Positions 33,836 through 43,622 of a DNA stretch of 64,000 bases are shown in pieces. Source of the stretch: Promethearchaeota archaeon (GTDB lineage: Archaea; Asgardarchaeota; Lokiarchaeia; Sigynarchaeales; SOKP01); the NCBI GenBank assembly GCA_013375495.1, contig JABXKC010000008.1, positions 57,148-121,147 on the forward strand. Direction: 5' to 3'. A model generated the notes under the pieces. It saw only the letters and a list, made by a program, of their open reading frames with translations. It ran no database searches and was not told the DNA's origin. The stretch's first letter is position 1; each line of letters opens with the position of its first letter. Both the position numbers and the translations under genes were made by a program.

Positions 33836-34744
33836 TCAAAGATATGAATCCAAATTGAAAAATTCTATAGCATTTTCAACGGTTATTCGACTTACATCCT
33901 GTTGAGAAGCATTGTGGGAGAAAGCTATTGCTGCTATTGAATACTTTACATTTAATGGCACATTTACTGGACCTCTTAGATAAGGGTGTTGGTAATAACT
34001 ATCAGTTTCCGTAACCAAAGCAGCTAATGGAGATTGTTTAGTCACTCTACGCCATTTGTTAACACCATAAGCAGAACTTGGGACAGATAAGGTGTATCCT
34101 TGTTTGGGTAAAATACTTCCATACTCGTCTGGACCAGAAAAACAATGCCACATAACTTTTTTAGGATTTATATTGAAATCATTGATTAGATTAAGAATTT
34201 CTTTTGTTGCTCCATCCCTCTTATTATACCGATGTTTTGGATTGTCTCGATCGAACTCATGCTCAGCAGCATTCCTAACGTGTAAGATATAGGGTTTATT
34301 AAATTCTGTAGAAATTTCAAATATTTTCTTTAATTCTGTAACCTGTTTTTCTCTTTTTTCGAGAGTTTTAGCGTGATGAAAGTCTAAACCAACTTCTCCA
34401 ATAGCTAGATATTGATCTTGATTATCTTCAATGAATTCAACCCATTTTATCCATTCTCTATCGTACCGGTCTCTTGGAGTATAGGTGACAGTTTGTGGGG
34501 CCCAACCGCATGTGTATCCAATCTTCTCTTTATTTTTAACAAAGTTTAAAATTAAATCAAGAGTAATGTTATCGATTGAGCTGGTGATTAAGTAAACACC
34601 ACCGTTATTTAAGAAATCCCGATATTGTTGCTCATCGGAAGGTAAGCTATCTTTTTTTTTAGGTCGAGGAAACGGTAGATGACAATGAACATCTATTATT
34701 TTAAGGTTTTCTTCTGGTTCTGGGACCTTGATCTTCTTCGGCAT
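33836..34744 (-). CDS. TatD-family metal-dependent hydrolase
   Basis: 302 residues of the TIM-barrel amidohydrolase superfamily. The metal-site motifs of TatD DNases are in order: D-V-H-C-H (His20, His22), I-G-E-V-G-L-D-F (Glu), I-L-H-V-R-N (His), W-H-C-F-S-G (His) and T-E-T-D-S-Y (Asp). TatD proteins are 3'-5' exonucleases or DNA-quality-control nucleases in characterised cases, but some members have other substrates. The N-terminal 12 residues are basic. It is followed downstream by the surface protein gene, with no clear functional link. The ATG is well defined. Confidence 0.88.
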   Translation of the reverse strand: MPKKIKVPEPEENLKIIDVHCHLPFPRPKKKDSLPSDEQQYRDFLNNGGVYLITSSIDNITLDLILNFVKNKEKIGYTCGWAPQTVTYTPRDRYDREWIKWVEFIEDNQDQYLAIGEVGLDFHHAKTLEKREKQVTELKKIFEISTEFNKPYILHVRNAAEHEFDRDNPKHRYNKRDGATKEILNLINDFNINPKKVMWHCFSGPDEYGSILPKQGYTLSVPSSAYGVNKWRRVTKQSPLAALVTETDSYYQHPYLRGPVNVPLNVKYSIAAIAFSHNASQQDVSRITVENAIEFFNLDSYL

Positions 34745-35134
34745 AGCGTTTTTCTACAATAATATGATTTTTATTTTATGATAAAATTGTTCTAATAATT
34801 TAATCTTTGTTTTAATATTAACTGAGGTTCTATAATAAAATTTTTATTTCTTTCCGAACTTTTTATCTTCCCAATCTTTATAATTGTTCATTAGTTTATC
34901 GATATCAACTAAAAAGGTCATGTTTTGAATTTCATTTTTCTATTCCACTTGTTTTTACATGCCTTTTTTCTTTAATCCAAAGATAAAAACGAGTAAAAAA
35001 TGGGGTAATATAAATCCTATTACATAATTTATAATTAATTCAAATCTGTTGATATTCTGGGATGAAACCAAGTATATAAAGACGTATAATTCTATAGGAA
35101 GGCTTTTAAACTAGCTTGCAATTATTTTATGAAG
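34745..35134. other. Long AT-rich gap with at most a 25-codon ORF
   Basis: 390 bases. The only frame of note is on the minus strand at 34844-34921 (25 codons, M-T-F-L-V-D-I-D-K-L ...), too short and featureless to call with confidence. A promoter for the TatD gene should lie just above 34745. No RNA gene or repeat seen. Confidence 0.4.
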
Positions 35135-35311
35135 TTACCAAATTTTTTTACTCTTCTCTAATTTTTTCTGGAAGTCGCTATATGCCTTCTTAAGTTCCTT
35201 AGGTGTTCTATTTCTACTATTGCTTTTTTTTTTGGTTTGATGATGTTCATGGTTCTTATCTTGTTTATTTTCCTTAAGATATTCTATTCTATGTTCATAT
35301 TTACGACTCAT
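35135..35311 (-). CDS. Small, very basic 58-residue protein
   Basis: ATG 35311 to TAA 35135-35137. The product is almost entirely charged: M-S-R-K-Y-E-H-R-I-E ..., a H-E-H-H stretch, a K-K-K-S-N-S-R-N-R patch and a possibly helical C-terminus. No family recognised. Nucleic-acid binding is conceivable from the charge alone. The call rests on an uninterrupted frame with sensible codon use in a region otherwise lacking genes. Confidence 0.4.
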   Translation of the reverse strand: MSRKYEHRIEYLKENKQDKNHEHHQTKKKSNSRNRTPKELKKAYSDFQKKLEKSKKIW

Positions 35312-35445
35312 ATTATTCTAAAATAGGATAAATTATATAAATGTCTTCTAAGAGAAAATTAACTCAATAATCTATTCTTTATTCAAATGTCAATTAAGAT
35401 TCTGTAATAAAATTTTTAACGAATCTACTTTATTAAGATGATATA

Positions 35446-35859
35446 ATGATCGAACAATTAAAATCTAAGCTAAAAGAATTGGAAATAAAAAAACGAGAAC
35501 TACAGCCAAAAATCGACAAGATCGAAGAGAAAAAAAATGAAGAAATTCAAGAATTAAACAAAAAATACGATCATATGATTCAAGACGCTAATATTGAAGT
35601 AATTGAGTTCGAACAGAAAATAATGAATGATTTAATTGATTTATTTTCAAAAGTTATCATGGATGAGTTCGAACAGAAAAGAAGCACGAGTGAATACTCG
35701 TTAACTGACAATTTTAAGGAATTTAAGGATAAAGTTTCTGAGATCGATTTTTTTCCTAAAGCATTAGTTGAGAGATTGGATAAAGTTATAGATGGAGATC
35801 TCATTGAAAATGTTGCTTACGATCTTCAGAAGATAGAAACTAAATATAAAAAATTATAG
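35446..35859 (+). CDS. Coiled-coil protein, unknown
   Basis: 137 residues. Residues 1-65 form a heptad-patterned coiled coil (I-E-Q-L-K-S-K-L-K-E-L-E ...). The second half is also helical with F-E-Q-K, D-F-F-P and a C-terminal Lys-rich end. No cysteines, no membrane segment. A structural or adaptor role is likely but cannot be specified. It starts at ATG 35446. A disrupted membrane-protein gene follows. Confidence 0.65.
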   Translation: MIEQLKSKLKELEIKKRELQPKIDKIEEKKNEEIQELNKKYDHMIQDANIEVIEFEQKIMNDLIDLFSKVIMDEFEQKRSTSEYSLTDNFKEFKDKVSEIDFFPKALVERLDKVIDGDLIENVAYDLQKIETKYKKL

Positions 35860-35899
35860 TTTTCCTAAATCTTTTTTATTCAAAACCCTAAAAATAGGT

Positions 35900-36800
35900 A
35901 TGGGAAAAAAAAATTACCATTAATCATTGGATTCATCATTTCTATCCTTCTCTTTATATCGATTTATGTATTGCATTTAGTTTCGATATCTATAGGGCTT
36001 AATTTAATTCCCCCTGAGTATGTCTATGTCTTCATACCTTTATTACCAGGACCGATGTTAACCGATGTAATTCTTTTATATCTATTTCCTGTGATCATTT
36101 ACTTCCTTATAGACTTAATTTCACCAACCTTAGTCCAATTCCTTTACAAGGTAAATAAGCTTAGTTATGTTTTTAGAAAAGTACCTAACTATGGTTTTCT
36201 AGCAGTTGGAGATAAGTTCAAGCCTTCTCGCATCTTTTTAGGGCTTTTTTAGTTAATCTTTTTGCTTTTGGAACTAGTGCTGTATTATTTCAATTCGGAG
36301 CGGGGAGTCTCTTTAGGGCAACTATAGGGGGAGGGGGTGGCATACCAGAGGGTTTATATGCTACTGAAGCAATGTTTTTTGGAACTTTCTTTCTGGCTTC
36401 ATTATGTATGTTGCTCTTCTTGCCTTCATGGTTTCTAGAAGACTCTGGCTTAGTTGCTTACAGACATTTTCCCAAACAGAGAAGAACTCCAATTATAGAG
36501 GGAGTACATCAATGGTATGTAAACATTTTAAGCGTTTATACTGGAATTTCTACGATATTAACTCTTTTTCAAGTGATTACAAAAGCTTTCCCTGATACCG
36601 GATTTGGACCAGCTATATTAACACCAATAATTGTTATAATCTCTCCATTGATTCTAACATGGTTTTTAGCTTTCCCGATTTATCTTTACGAGAAAAGGAT
36701 GGCAAAGACTCAAAGTCGAATTCATAAAAAACTAGTTAAATACAATCTTAAACATTTTACAATCCCCGAATTTGAAGATTTAGACGATGCTGACCGATAA
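35900..36800 (+). pseudogene. Multi-helix membrane protein interrupted by two frameshifts
   Basis: Three frames together encode one plausible protein of about 300 residues. ATG 35900 leads into a nine-A run, after which the sensible frame (K-K-L-P-L-I-I-G-F-I-I-S-I-L-L) is offset by one base. That frame ends at TAG 36250-36252 just after a T-run; reading one base offset gives L-F-L-V-N-L-F-A-F-G-T and joins the frame that ends at 36800. The product has about six membrane helices, a G-G-G-G-G-I-P loop and a charged tail. Both breaks are at homopolymers and each is cured by one extra base, so the gene may be intact with an assembly error. Family not recognised. Confidence 0.6.
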
Positions 36801-36882
36801 TGATATCTGGATATTAGATTATTAAATATCTTAAATCCAATCTCTTGATATCAAGACTACTATAAATAAATTGATCTTGTCG

Positions 36883-37026
36883 ATGGAAATAATTGAAGAG
36901 GAACTTGAGATTTACAACGCTAAGTTAAGATTGTTAAGCTGGTTATACGACGAGATTAGAATTCAAACTTATATTTCCAAGGATTTACTAAACGAAAAAG
37001 GTCAAAAACTACCACTTAACTTTTAA
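36883..37026 (+). CDS. 47-residue helical peptide, unknown
   Basis: ATG 36883, stop 37024-37026. The product (M-E-I-I-E-E-E-L-E-I-Y-N-A-K-L ...) is amphipathic and helical with one Trp and several Leu/Ile heptad positions, then a polar end. It lies close behind the membrane-protein gene on the same strand and could be its small partner. Family not recognised; weak coding evidence. Confidence 0.4.
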   Translation: MEIIEEELEIYNAKLRLLSWLYDEIRIQTYISKDLLNEKGQKLPLNF

Positions 37027-37136
37027 TGTTTGAAGAAAGTTTATCCAATTTCTCAAAACCAGTTAAAAGAATCGTTTTTTTTCTCTTTTACCCATAAAGT
37101 GTAAAAAATGAATAAAAATAATAATTATAAAAAATT

Positions 37137-37553
37137 TTAGCTGGTTTGTCCTTTTAATGCTTCATTTTCCAGCTTTTCTACTTTTTTTCTTAAAGCTTTT
37201 ATATCTGTTTCATAAGATTTTATTTTGTTCTTTTTCTCTTTAAGAATGTCGTCTAGTTTCTTATTTAAAGCTTTAGTTTTTCCCTTAATCAAATTATCTA
37301 ATTTTTTTTTTAACGAAGCTACTTCCACGTTTAACTTATTCATTTTTTTTGTCCAATCTTTAGACTTTTCTGTAGCTTCCTTTAAATCTACTTCTCCTAC
37401 TTCGAGTTTAGATTTAGTGTCATTAATTTTATCGTCAAAATCGGCTTCGATTTCCTTTTCAGCCGAAGCTTCTTTTTTAGAAGCTTCTTCTTCCACTCTC
37501 GTGATCTCATCTTCCTTATCAGAAATTTGAGATCTTAATTCTTGTTCTGACAT
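37137..37553 (-). CDS. Long coiled-coil protein, unknown
   Basis: 138 residues that are almost entirely Lys/Glu/Asp with a regular hydrophobic heptad (about residues 5-130), so a single long coiled coil about 18-20 nm long if straight. It contains no cysteine and one Trp (near 67). No enzyme motif. Similar Lys/Glu-rich proteins occur as cytoskeletal or spacer elements, but I cannot assign one. Alone between convergent and divergent neighbours. Confidence 0.65.
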   Translation of the reverse strand: MSEQELRSQISDKEDEITRVEEEASKKEASAEKEIEADFDDKINDTKSKLEVGEVDLKEATEKSKDWTKKMNKLNVEVASLKKKLDNLIKGKTKALNKKLDDILKEKKNKIKSYETDIKALRKKVEKLENEALKGQTS

Positions 37554-37680
37554 TATTATTTCTCATTTATTATTTCTTTATTCTATATATTTTGATATAT
37601 TCGCTACCTTAAAAATTATTAAGATTGAATTCTAAATCGTCCTACTGACAACTGATATAAGGAAAAAATGATTGTAGAAA

Positions 37681-38700
37681 TTAGTCTAAAGATTCTCCGA
37701 GAGCTAATCGACAGAGATCGCTAAGGATGTAACCTTTTAATCCTTTCCGCTCAGCCTTGGATCCTAAGTTTTCCATACACATAGGACAATTATAAACACA
37801 TGCTTCAGCATTATATTCTAACATATCGTTTACATTATCGTTTTGCGTTTTGCGTACTAAAGCCTTCTTACCAAGAGTTGTAAACAGACCAGTACAACAT
37901 AATGCATTTTCTCGATCGAATTTTCTTTCTACCCTCTCAATACCGATAAGATCGCATATTTTATCAACCCATTCATCAACATCAGGAATAAAACGGTTTG
38001 AACAAGCTCGCTGGTATGCTATTTTCATATTTAAAGGTTTTAAATCCAATTCATGATCCTTCAAGTAATTATAGAGGTATTCATAGATGTGAATTGGTTT
38101 AAACCCCGGTGGAAGTTCAATGTTATTACGAGGGCAAAAAGAAGCGTAAAAACCATAACATTCGTCATGATAACAGATCATCTCTTTTATACCTTGCTTT
38201 TTAATATTTTCCAATATTATTGGAGCTCTTTCTTTAATCACAGATTCTTTTCCGTAATGATGGTACATCAAATTACAAAAATAATCAAGGCCGCTAACAT
38301 ATTGCAGATTTTCGAATAACTGTCCTTCCATATTTTTAGCATTTAATCTACCAAATCCACACTTATTTAACACAGGTTTACTCGAATCAATTTCTTTCAA
38401 TCTAACTTGATCGTGCGGAGCGAATCTAGTTATGGTGCTTTCTAAAATTTCAGGGTTAATATTTAACGAATTATACTTTTCTTGTAAATCCGTAATTAAA
38501 TCGAATGGATGAGAATTGTATGGACAATACTCATCGCAGGCAAAACAGGTAACACAGTCGGATAATACTCGAGATTCTTCCCCATTAATCATTTTGGTCT
38601 TTTCTGTTCGTGCTTCTTCAACATCGCTAAATTCTATATATTGACAGCGAGTTAAACAATCTATATTTTCACAATTTGTACAATTTGAACTATCAAACAT
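37681..38700 (-). CDS. Heterodisulfide-reductase-like Fe-S/CCG protein
   Basis: 339 residues. The N-terminus has a cysteine cluster (C-T-N-C-E-N-I-D-C-L-T-R-C), then a ferredoxin-like motif C-V-T-C-F-A-C-D-E-Y-C-P (about 50-61). The C-terminal half has two CCG-type modules (Y-H-D-E-C-Y-G-F and A-C-S-N-R; C-C-T-G-L-F and C-P-M-C-M-E-N), as in HdrB/HdrD. It therefore probably holds one or two [4Fe-4S] clusters plus a non-cubane or special cluster site for disulfide or electron-transfer chemistry. Gene order places it next to a cysteine-containing DUF6125-like protein and upstream of no flavoprotein. The electron partner is unknown. Confidence 0.85.
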   Translation of the reverse strand: MFDSSNCTNCENIDCLTRCQYIEFSDVEEARTEKTKMINGEESRVLSDCVTCFACDEYCPYNSHPFDLITDLQEKYNSLNINPEILESTITRFAPHDQVRLKEIDSSKPVLNKCGFGRLNAKNMEGQLFENLQYVSGLDYFCNLMYHHYGKESVIKERAPIILENIKKQGIKEMICYHDECYGFYASFCPRNNIELPPGFKPIHIYEYLYNYLKDHELDLKPLNMKIAYQRACSNRFIPDVDEWVDKICDLIGIERVERKFDRENALCCTGLFTTLGKKALVRKTQNDNVNDMLEYNAEACVYNCPMCMENLGSKAERKGLKGYILSDLCRLALGESLD

Positions 38701-38788
38701 TATTTTAACATCTCTATATGATGATTTTCATGAATTTATATTAGAATTGAAAGTTGAATAATATAATAAGCTTTTTGTCAATCAAAAA

Positions 38789-39304
38789 TTATTCTTTTAG
38801 AATGAATTCCCATGCGCAATAGTAATTTTCAGGATGCGGGTCTGGAGGACAGCATATGCATCTCGTTTCGATTCTTGGATCGATAGTTTTAGCAAAACCT
38901 TCGTATTCGACAATCCCTACCGGTTTACAAGGGAAATCTGGAAGATTTTTTTTTTTTCTTGCGTATTGCACCCGGCAATTATTCATTCGAAACACACACC
39001 TATACTCAGAAATCTCAACTATTTCCTGTACGTTAATATTAGCATAAAGTCTATATCTAAGTGCCTTAATTAATCCCAAAATTCCTCCATTTTCTGGAAT
39101 ATTGAAGCGTCTCATTATTCGTTTTGCTTCAATTACGGTAAATCTTTTCCACTGCGCGGCATCAAGATCAATGGCTTTCTCCAATCCAAATTCTCTCTCA
39201 ACTGCTTGGAACCAAGTACCATCAATCGCAAGCCAATTCTTGCTTAGGTCTTCTATATAATCCATCAGTTCTTCTTTAGAAAGTCCTTCCAAATCTTTTC
39301 TTAT
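38789..39304 (-). CDS. DUF6125-like protein, apparent AUA start
   Basis: 171 residues from ATA 39304, or 167 from TTG 39292. The ATA has GGTG (39313-39316) eight bases upstream, while the TTG would be 20 bases from it; no ATG is available. The product begins with a helical region containing N-W-L-A-I-D-G-T-W-F-Q-A-V-E and W-K-R-F-T-V-I-E-A-K-R-I, a signature I associate with DUF6125 proteins. Its C-terminal half has Cys motifs (R-C-V-F, N-N-C-R-V, R-C-I-C-C-P-P-D, Y-Y-C-A-W) that could bind a metal. Role unknown. It lies between the Hdr-like gene and the glucuronidase. Confidence 0.7.
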   Translation of the reverse strand: MRKDLEGLSKEELMDYIEDLSKNWLAIDGTWFQAVEREFGLEKAIDLDAAQWKRFTVIEAKRIMRRFNIPENGGILGLIKALRYRLYANINVQEIVEISEYRCVFRMNNCRVQYARKKKNLPDFPCKPVGIVEYEGFAKTIDPRIETRCICCPPDPHPENYYCAWEFILKE

Positions 39305-39328
39305 AATTATATCACCGCAGTTTTATTA

Positions 39329-41041
39329 TTAGTCTTTTTCTTTCCACAACTTACGCAATAAATGAGCTGCCATTTTAGGCTTTCTATCTCGAGTAAACAC
39401 ACCTTTATAATTCATCGCTCCCATTCGAGTTATTCCTTGAGAAGTTTTAAAGTCGCACAGATTCCAAACATGTTCTCCAATCACATAAGGTTTATTCCGG
39501 CAGACATCAATATACTTTTCTATGAATTCAGCTTGGTATTCTTCACTAAACATTTCAGGCGGTTGAGAATGACATCCAGGAATTGTATCAGCTCCAAATT
39601 CACTTAAAAGTATGGGTTTATGATATCTTTCATACAGCTTATCCATCTCTTCTGATAGTGATTTACAGGCTTCATCAATATTACCTGGTTGTAAATACCA
39701 ACCATAATAACGGTTTATACATAAAACTTCACAGAATTCAAAAGCTTTTTCTCTTACACCCATCATATTGACTATTGTAATTGGTCTGGATTTATCAAGT
39801 CTTCTTGTTAGAACATAAAGATTCTTAAAAAATTCTTTTGATTTCACACTGCTATGAGGTTCGTTAGCTAAACTCCACATTATAACACTTGGATGATTTT
39901 TATCTCTTGCGATTAATTCTTGAATGTATTGGGAGCATAATTCAAATTCTCGTTCAATAACAGTTCTATTAAATGTAAGACCTACGGCAGGAATTTCGTC
40001 AATTATCAGAAAACCTAACTTATCAGCAATATCCATCATTTGTTCAGAGTAGGGATAATGCGAGGTGCGAAAAGAGTTTGCTCCAATCCATTCCATTAAC
40101 GAATAATCTTTAATAATAACGGCTGGAACATATCCTCTTCCAGTAATTGGAAAATCTTCATGACGTCCAAAACCTTTAAGATATATAGGTTTTCCATTTA
40201 ATAAGAGTTCATCACCTTTAACTTCTATTGTTCTTATACCTATTCTTAAAGAGTAGGAATCAAGAATCAAGTTATTTTTTATTATTTCAATGTTCAGATT
40301 GTATAGATTTGGGTTATTAGGATCCCAAAATCTTGCTTTTTTAACTTCCAAGGTTATATCTTGAACTTCATTTTCGATTTTAAATTCTTTTATAAGTTCT
40401 GTTTCAAATCCCATTATAGAATAACGAGTTGTGGCACCAATAATTCCAAAGGTTTCAAGTTTAATATCCAATATACCTAAAGCTTCCTTAATAGAAGTTA
40501 TTACAGTAACATCCTTGATCCCTCCGTTTGGGATAGCATATAAAAGCACTGGTCTATGAATTCCACAAAAAGGATAAAAGTCGTAATTAGTTTCAGGATA
40601 ATTTCCTAAAACGCGACCTTTAGGGGGTACATGATCTTCTGCTAATCGACCATCAACTCTTGCAATTAGAATATTATCATCTAAGATATTGTCAGAAACA
40701 TCAAATTCAAAAGCCAGATGCCCACCCTCATGGTGTCCTATTGATTCTCCATTTAACCAAATATCAGAGATATAATTAATTGATCCAAATCTAAGAAAAA
40801 TCTTTTTTTTATCCCAATCCCATGCCTTTTTAAATTTTACCTGATACCAAGCAGGTCCGAGAAAATCGCGATTTTCAGCAAACTGGTCGTTCCAACTGGC
40901 AGGCACTGCTATTGGGACGCTTTCTTCGAAACCCGTTGTCCAATTTTCGCTAATTCCTACATCATTGGGGTCAAATCGAAAGTCCCAAAATCCAGATAAA
41001 TCTATATAATGACGATACTTATTTCTTTGTGGATAAAGCAT
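39329..41041 (-). CDS. uidA: GH2 beta-glucuronidase
   Basis: 570 residues with the three-domain GH2 plan: sugar-binding jelly roll (1-180), immunoglobulin-like domain (about 180-280) and TIM barrel (280-570). The acid/base is Glu394 in S-L-A-N-E-P and the nucleophile Glu481 in L-S-E-F-G-A-D-T. The tail A-D-T-I-P-G-C-H after the nucleophile is like that of UidA-type beta-glucuronidases rather than beta-galactosidases. It hydrolyses beta-D-glucuronides by a retaining mechanism. There is no signal peptide, so it acts in the cytoplasm on imported substrate, plausibly through the GPH symporter at 16189. The ATG lies a little over 80 bases from the next gene upstream on this strand. Confidence 0.9.
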   Translation of the reverse strand: MLYPQRNKYRHYIDLSGFWDFRFDPNDVGISENWTTGFEESVPIAVPASWNDQFAENRDFLGPAWYQVKFKKAWDWDKKKIFLRFGSINYISDIWLNGESIGHHEGGHLAFEFDVSDNILDDNILIARVDGRLAEDHVPPKGRVLGNYPETNYDFYPFCGIHRPVLLYAIPNGGIKDVTVITSIKEALGILDIKLETFGIIGATTRYSIMGFETELIKEFKIENEVQDITLEVKKARFWDPNNPNLYNLNIEIIKNNLILDSYSLRIGIRTIEVKGDELLLNGKPIYLKGFGRHEDFPITGRGYVPAVIIKDYSLMEWIGANSFRTSHYPYSEQMMDIADKLGFLIIDEIPAVGLTFNRTVIEREFELCSQYIQELIARDKNHPSVIMWSLANEPHSSVKSKEFFKNLYVLTRRLDKSRPITIVNMMGVREKAFEFCEVLCINRYYGWYLQPGNIDEACKSLSEEMDKLYERYHKPILLSEFGADTIPGCHSQPPEMFSEEYQAEFIEKYIDVCRNKPYVIGEHVWNLCDFKTSQGITRMGAMNYKGVFTRDRKPKMAAHLLRKLWKEKD

Positions 41042-41125
41042 TAGAATTACTCTTTATGTGTTATAAATTACAAAAAACTTCTTAAAATATTAATATAATT
41101 GAATCCGTTCAACTATACTAAAATC

Positions 41126-42415
41126 TTATAGAAGCGTTTGAGCAAATAGTTTTATTTTATCCTTAATGATTTTTTCAGAAGTCATTCGTTTGTCTCCCAC
41201 ATCTAAATCAATAAGAAGCATCGGGATTCCCACTTCATCTCGTAAAGCTTCCCTAAGTATTTGAGGGACGCTTCCAAATTGTTTGCATCCTATATGAGAT
41301 GTAAAAACATAACAATCAGCAGAGAATTCCTTTGCTAAATGAACACACTCATCAATAAAAGAATAATAAAATTCTGCGGATTGTTTTACCATTGGTGCTT
41401 CCATGGTCTTAATTGCCATCCCATTAAGCATTGTCTCTAAATCTGAGGTAGTATCAATAGGTTCTGCAAAGTTATAATTAAATATATCAAATAAAATTGA
41501 CATCCCTAGTTCACGATCTAACCACTCACAAAGAGCTAAATCGAAAAAAATGATCATGTAGGGCCATATACTTCGAATTTTTTCTTCTCCAGCGTGATGT
41601 TCTTTTTGAGTATATCTTTTTTTTGCCACGCTAAGCATTTCTTCATAGAATGTAATTTTTTCCGGTCGGCCAGATAAGTATATAGAAGCAGCGGCAGCCA
41701 TAGCATTGAACATATTTTCTACAGGAGATGGAATTGTTTTTTTTAACTCAAATATCTCCATTTGCATGCTAAAAATTTGATTTTCAATTTCTATAGCTCT
41801 TCTTAACTTGTCATAATCGGGTTCTTGTCCAATTACCCTACCCAATTCTTCCAAACCTAATTTAATTTGTTCTCCAAGATATGGGTAGCTCTTATCGTCT
41901 TTTAGGAATGGTAGATCAGGTGTGATAACGGGTATTTTTTTATGATAGCGGAAGAACGGATAAGAAGCATAAGTATTATCGCAAGGGGCAGTAGGAGTAA
42001 TTATCGCATCAAACTGAAATAAATCATCCAATGTCATACCCATTGTCCCTTTTTGTGAGGAACATGTATGAAATGGATGTCCCCAATGTGTTATTAGATC
42101 ATAATATGGTTCTGAACCATCAGGTAGTAATGCAGAAAGTAAATATGATGTTGCTTCAATACATACAGGTACACAATCAAAAGCATATAAGAATTCTGTG
42201 GGAAATGCAAAATGGTGTCCTATTATGGGTAATCCCTCCTTCTCTTTTAAGATAAAGTCATTTACTACCGATTTTATGTGTTTTAATCCCATTCTCAATG
42301 AAGGGATTCCATGATCGGGTAAAATATTTTCGACTAGACTATGCGTTCCAGAGAGGGCTTCATATAACATTTGGTAAGGGATAATTTTATTCTTCATTTC
42401 ATGTACTCGATTCAT
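41126..42415 (-). CDS. 2-hydroxyacyl-CoA dehydratase/benzoyl-CoA reductase-type subunit
   Basis: 429 residues of the HgdB/BcrB-BcrC family that carry a [4Fe-4S] cluster for ATP-driven radical dehydration or ring reduction. Expected cysteines appear at H-T-C-S-S-Q, A-P-C-D-N-T and S-H-I-G-C-K-Q (near 380). Length matches subunit D/B proteins. It lies 45 bases after the second subunit gene on the same strand, so they form a heterodimer. The required ATPase activator (HgdC/BcrA-type, ASKHA fold) is not in the window. The substrate could be a 2-hydroxyacyl-CoA or an aromatic acyl-CoA and cannot be told from the sequence. Confidence 0.87.
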   Translation of the reverse strand: MNRVHEMKNKIIPYQMLYEALSGTHSLVENILPDHGIPSLRMGLKHIKSVVNDFILKEKEGLPIIGHHFAFPTEFLYAFDCVPVCIEATSYLLSALLPDGSEPYYDLITHWGHPFHTCSSQKGTMGMTLDDLFQFDAIITPTAPCDNTYASYPFFRYHKKIPVITPDLPFLKDDKSYPYLGEQIKLGLEELGRVIGQEPDYDKLRRAIEIENQIFSMQMEIFELKKTIPSPVENMFNAMAAAASIYLSGRPEKITFYEEMLSVAKKRYTQKEHHAGEEKIRSIWPYMIIFFDLALCEWLDRELGMSILFDIFNYNFAEPIDTTSDLETMLNGMAIKTMEAPMVKQSAEFYYSFIDECVHLAKEFSADCYVFTSHIGCKQFGSVPQILREALRDEVGIPMLLIDLDVGDKRMTSEKIIKDKIKLFAQTLL

Positions 42416-42460
42416 ATTTCATCAATCCATATTTTTCATTTATCAAATCTAATACACTAT

Positions 42461-43612
42461 CTATTTTATCATTTCTAAGAAAGCTTCAATTCTTGTTTGC
42501 AGTCGTGTAGAGTCTGCTTGATACGATTCACGATCAATATTCAACACAGGTATATCAAATTCCTTGAGTTCGTGAGTGTAGAGCATGTTGTCACAGCCAT
42601 GTAAATCACAATTGTTGATTCGTTGTAGTATTACACCGTCAATATTAGCGTTATTGATTTCCTCTTTTAAATATTTTAATCTATTTTCGTGATCATCCAT
42701 CATTCTTGGGCACGAAATTCGATAATATAATCTTTTTGTAAGATCGCTAAGAGGATTTGCACCATGATCAAAGTCCATTGAATCATGAAAATTACGCGTC
42801 CCAAAACAGATAAAATCTGATGCGACAAATGCTCCTGAGTTTTCAATGAGCTGAATGAAATCGATATTATCCACGACGCTTCCAACGAGTATAATTCGTT
42901 TTTTTGATCTAACATCTATTTCTTCCTTGTTTTCTAATTCGTTTAAAATCCTCTTTAATTCTTCATTAGCAATCTCTTTAGGTACAGAAGCATTAGCCAT
43001 GGAAATCTGTAAAGCTTCTGTTCCAGTAATTTTAGGTTTTTCTTGAATTTGTAATTTATGAAGATCTCTTAATAACTCTCGATTTTGATTGTAAATATTT
43101 ATTGAATGATTTAACTTTTCATCTGATATTTCACAATTATATGCTGATTCGAGTTCTTCGCGTAATTCTTCTATTTCTTTTAAATACCAATTGAATCCTT
43201 CTTCAGTTATTATATGAGGTACTGAGAGATAAAACCTATCAATCTTTTTATCAATTTTTTCTTTAGTAAATACTTTTAAGTCGAATAATTCGAACATTCT
43301 TCTACTATGGTCACAACTATTACAAATTAGAAAACCATCCATGAAATTATAAACTCCTTTTAGTGCTAGGTCTAACGTAGCCCTAACAAAGGAACATGTA
43401 AATCTAACCATATATGTATCCGCTAGTTCTGTATCTTTATTGCCAGTGGCTCGAATTCTGTAGGGTAAAATTCCCGCCGCGTCTAATAATTCTTCAGGGA
43501 TATAAGTACAATAATATCCAATAATTTTTTTATTCGAAGCTTGCCAGTCTTCAATATAAGAATTCTTTATAGAATTTGAGATATTCAGAAATGGGTCATC
43601 TTTTAAATTCAT
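42461..43612 (-). CDS. 2-hydroxyacyl-CoA dehydratase/benzoyl-CoA reductase-type subunit (partner)
   Basis: 383 residues, paired with the gene at 41126. Cluster-ligand candidates are in T-C-S-F-V-R, I-C-N-S-C-D-H-S-R-R and N-N-C-D-L-H-G-C-D-N. The I-D-R-E-S-Y near the end is a motif of BcrC/HgdA-type proteins (compare D-x-E-x). The ATG at 43612 has GGTG six bases upstream. An SCP2-like gene ends only ten bases before it, so a three-gene unit SCP2-subunit-subunit is likely. This and its partner are moderately diverged from each other. Substrate unknown. Confidence 0.87.
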   Translation of the reverse strand: MNLKDDPFLNISNSIKNSYIEDWQASNKKIIGYYCTYIPEELLDAAGILPYRIRATGNKDTELADTYMVRFTCSFVRATLDLALKGVYNFMDGFLICNSCDHSRRMFELFDLKVFTKEKIDKKIDRFYLSVPHIITEEGFNWYLKEIEELREELESAYNCEISDEKLNHSINIYNQNRELLRDLHKLQIQEKPKITGTEALQISMANASVPKEIANEELKRILNELENKEEIDVRSKKRIILVGSVVDNIDFIQLIENSGAFVASDFICFGTRNFHDSMDFDHGANPLSDLTKRLYYRISCPRMMDDHENRLKYLKEEINNANIDGVILQRINNCDLHGCDNMLYTHELKEFDIPVLNIDRESYQADSTRLQTRIEAFLEMIK

Positions 43613-43622
43613 TTTTTACACC

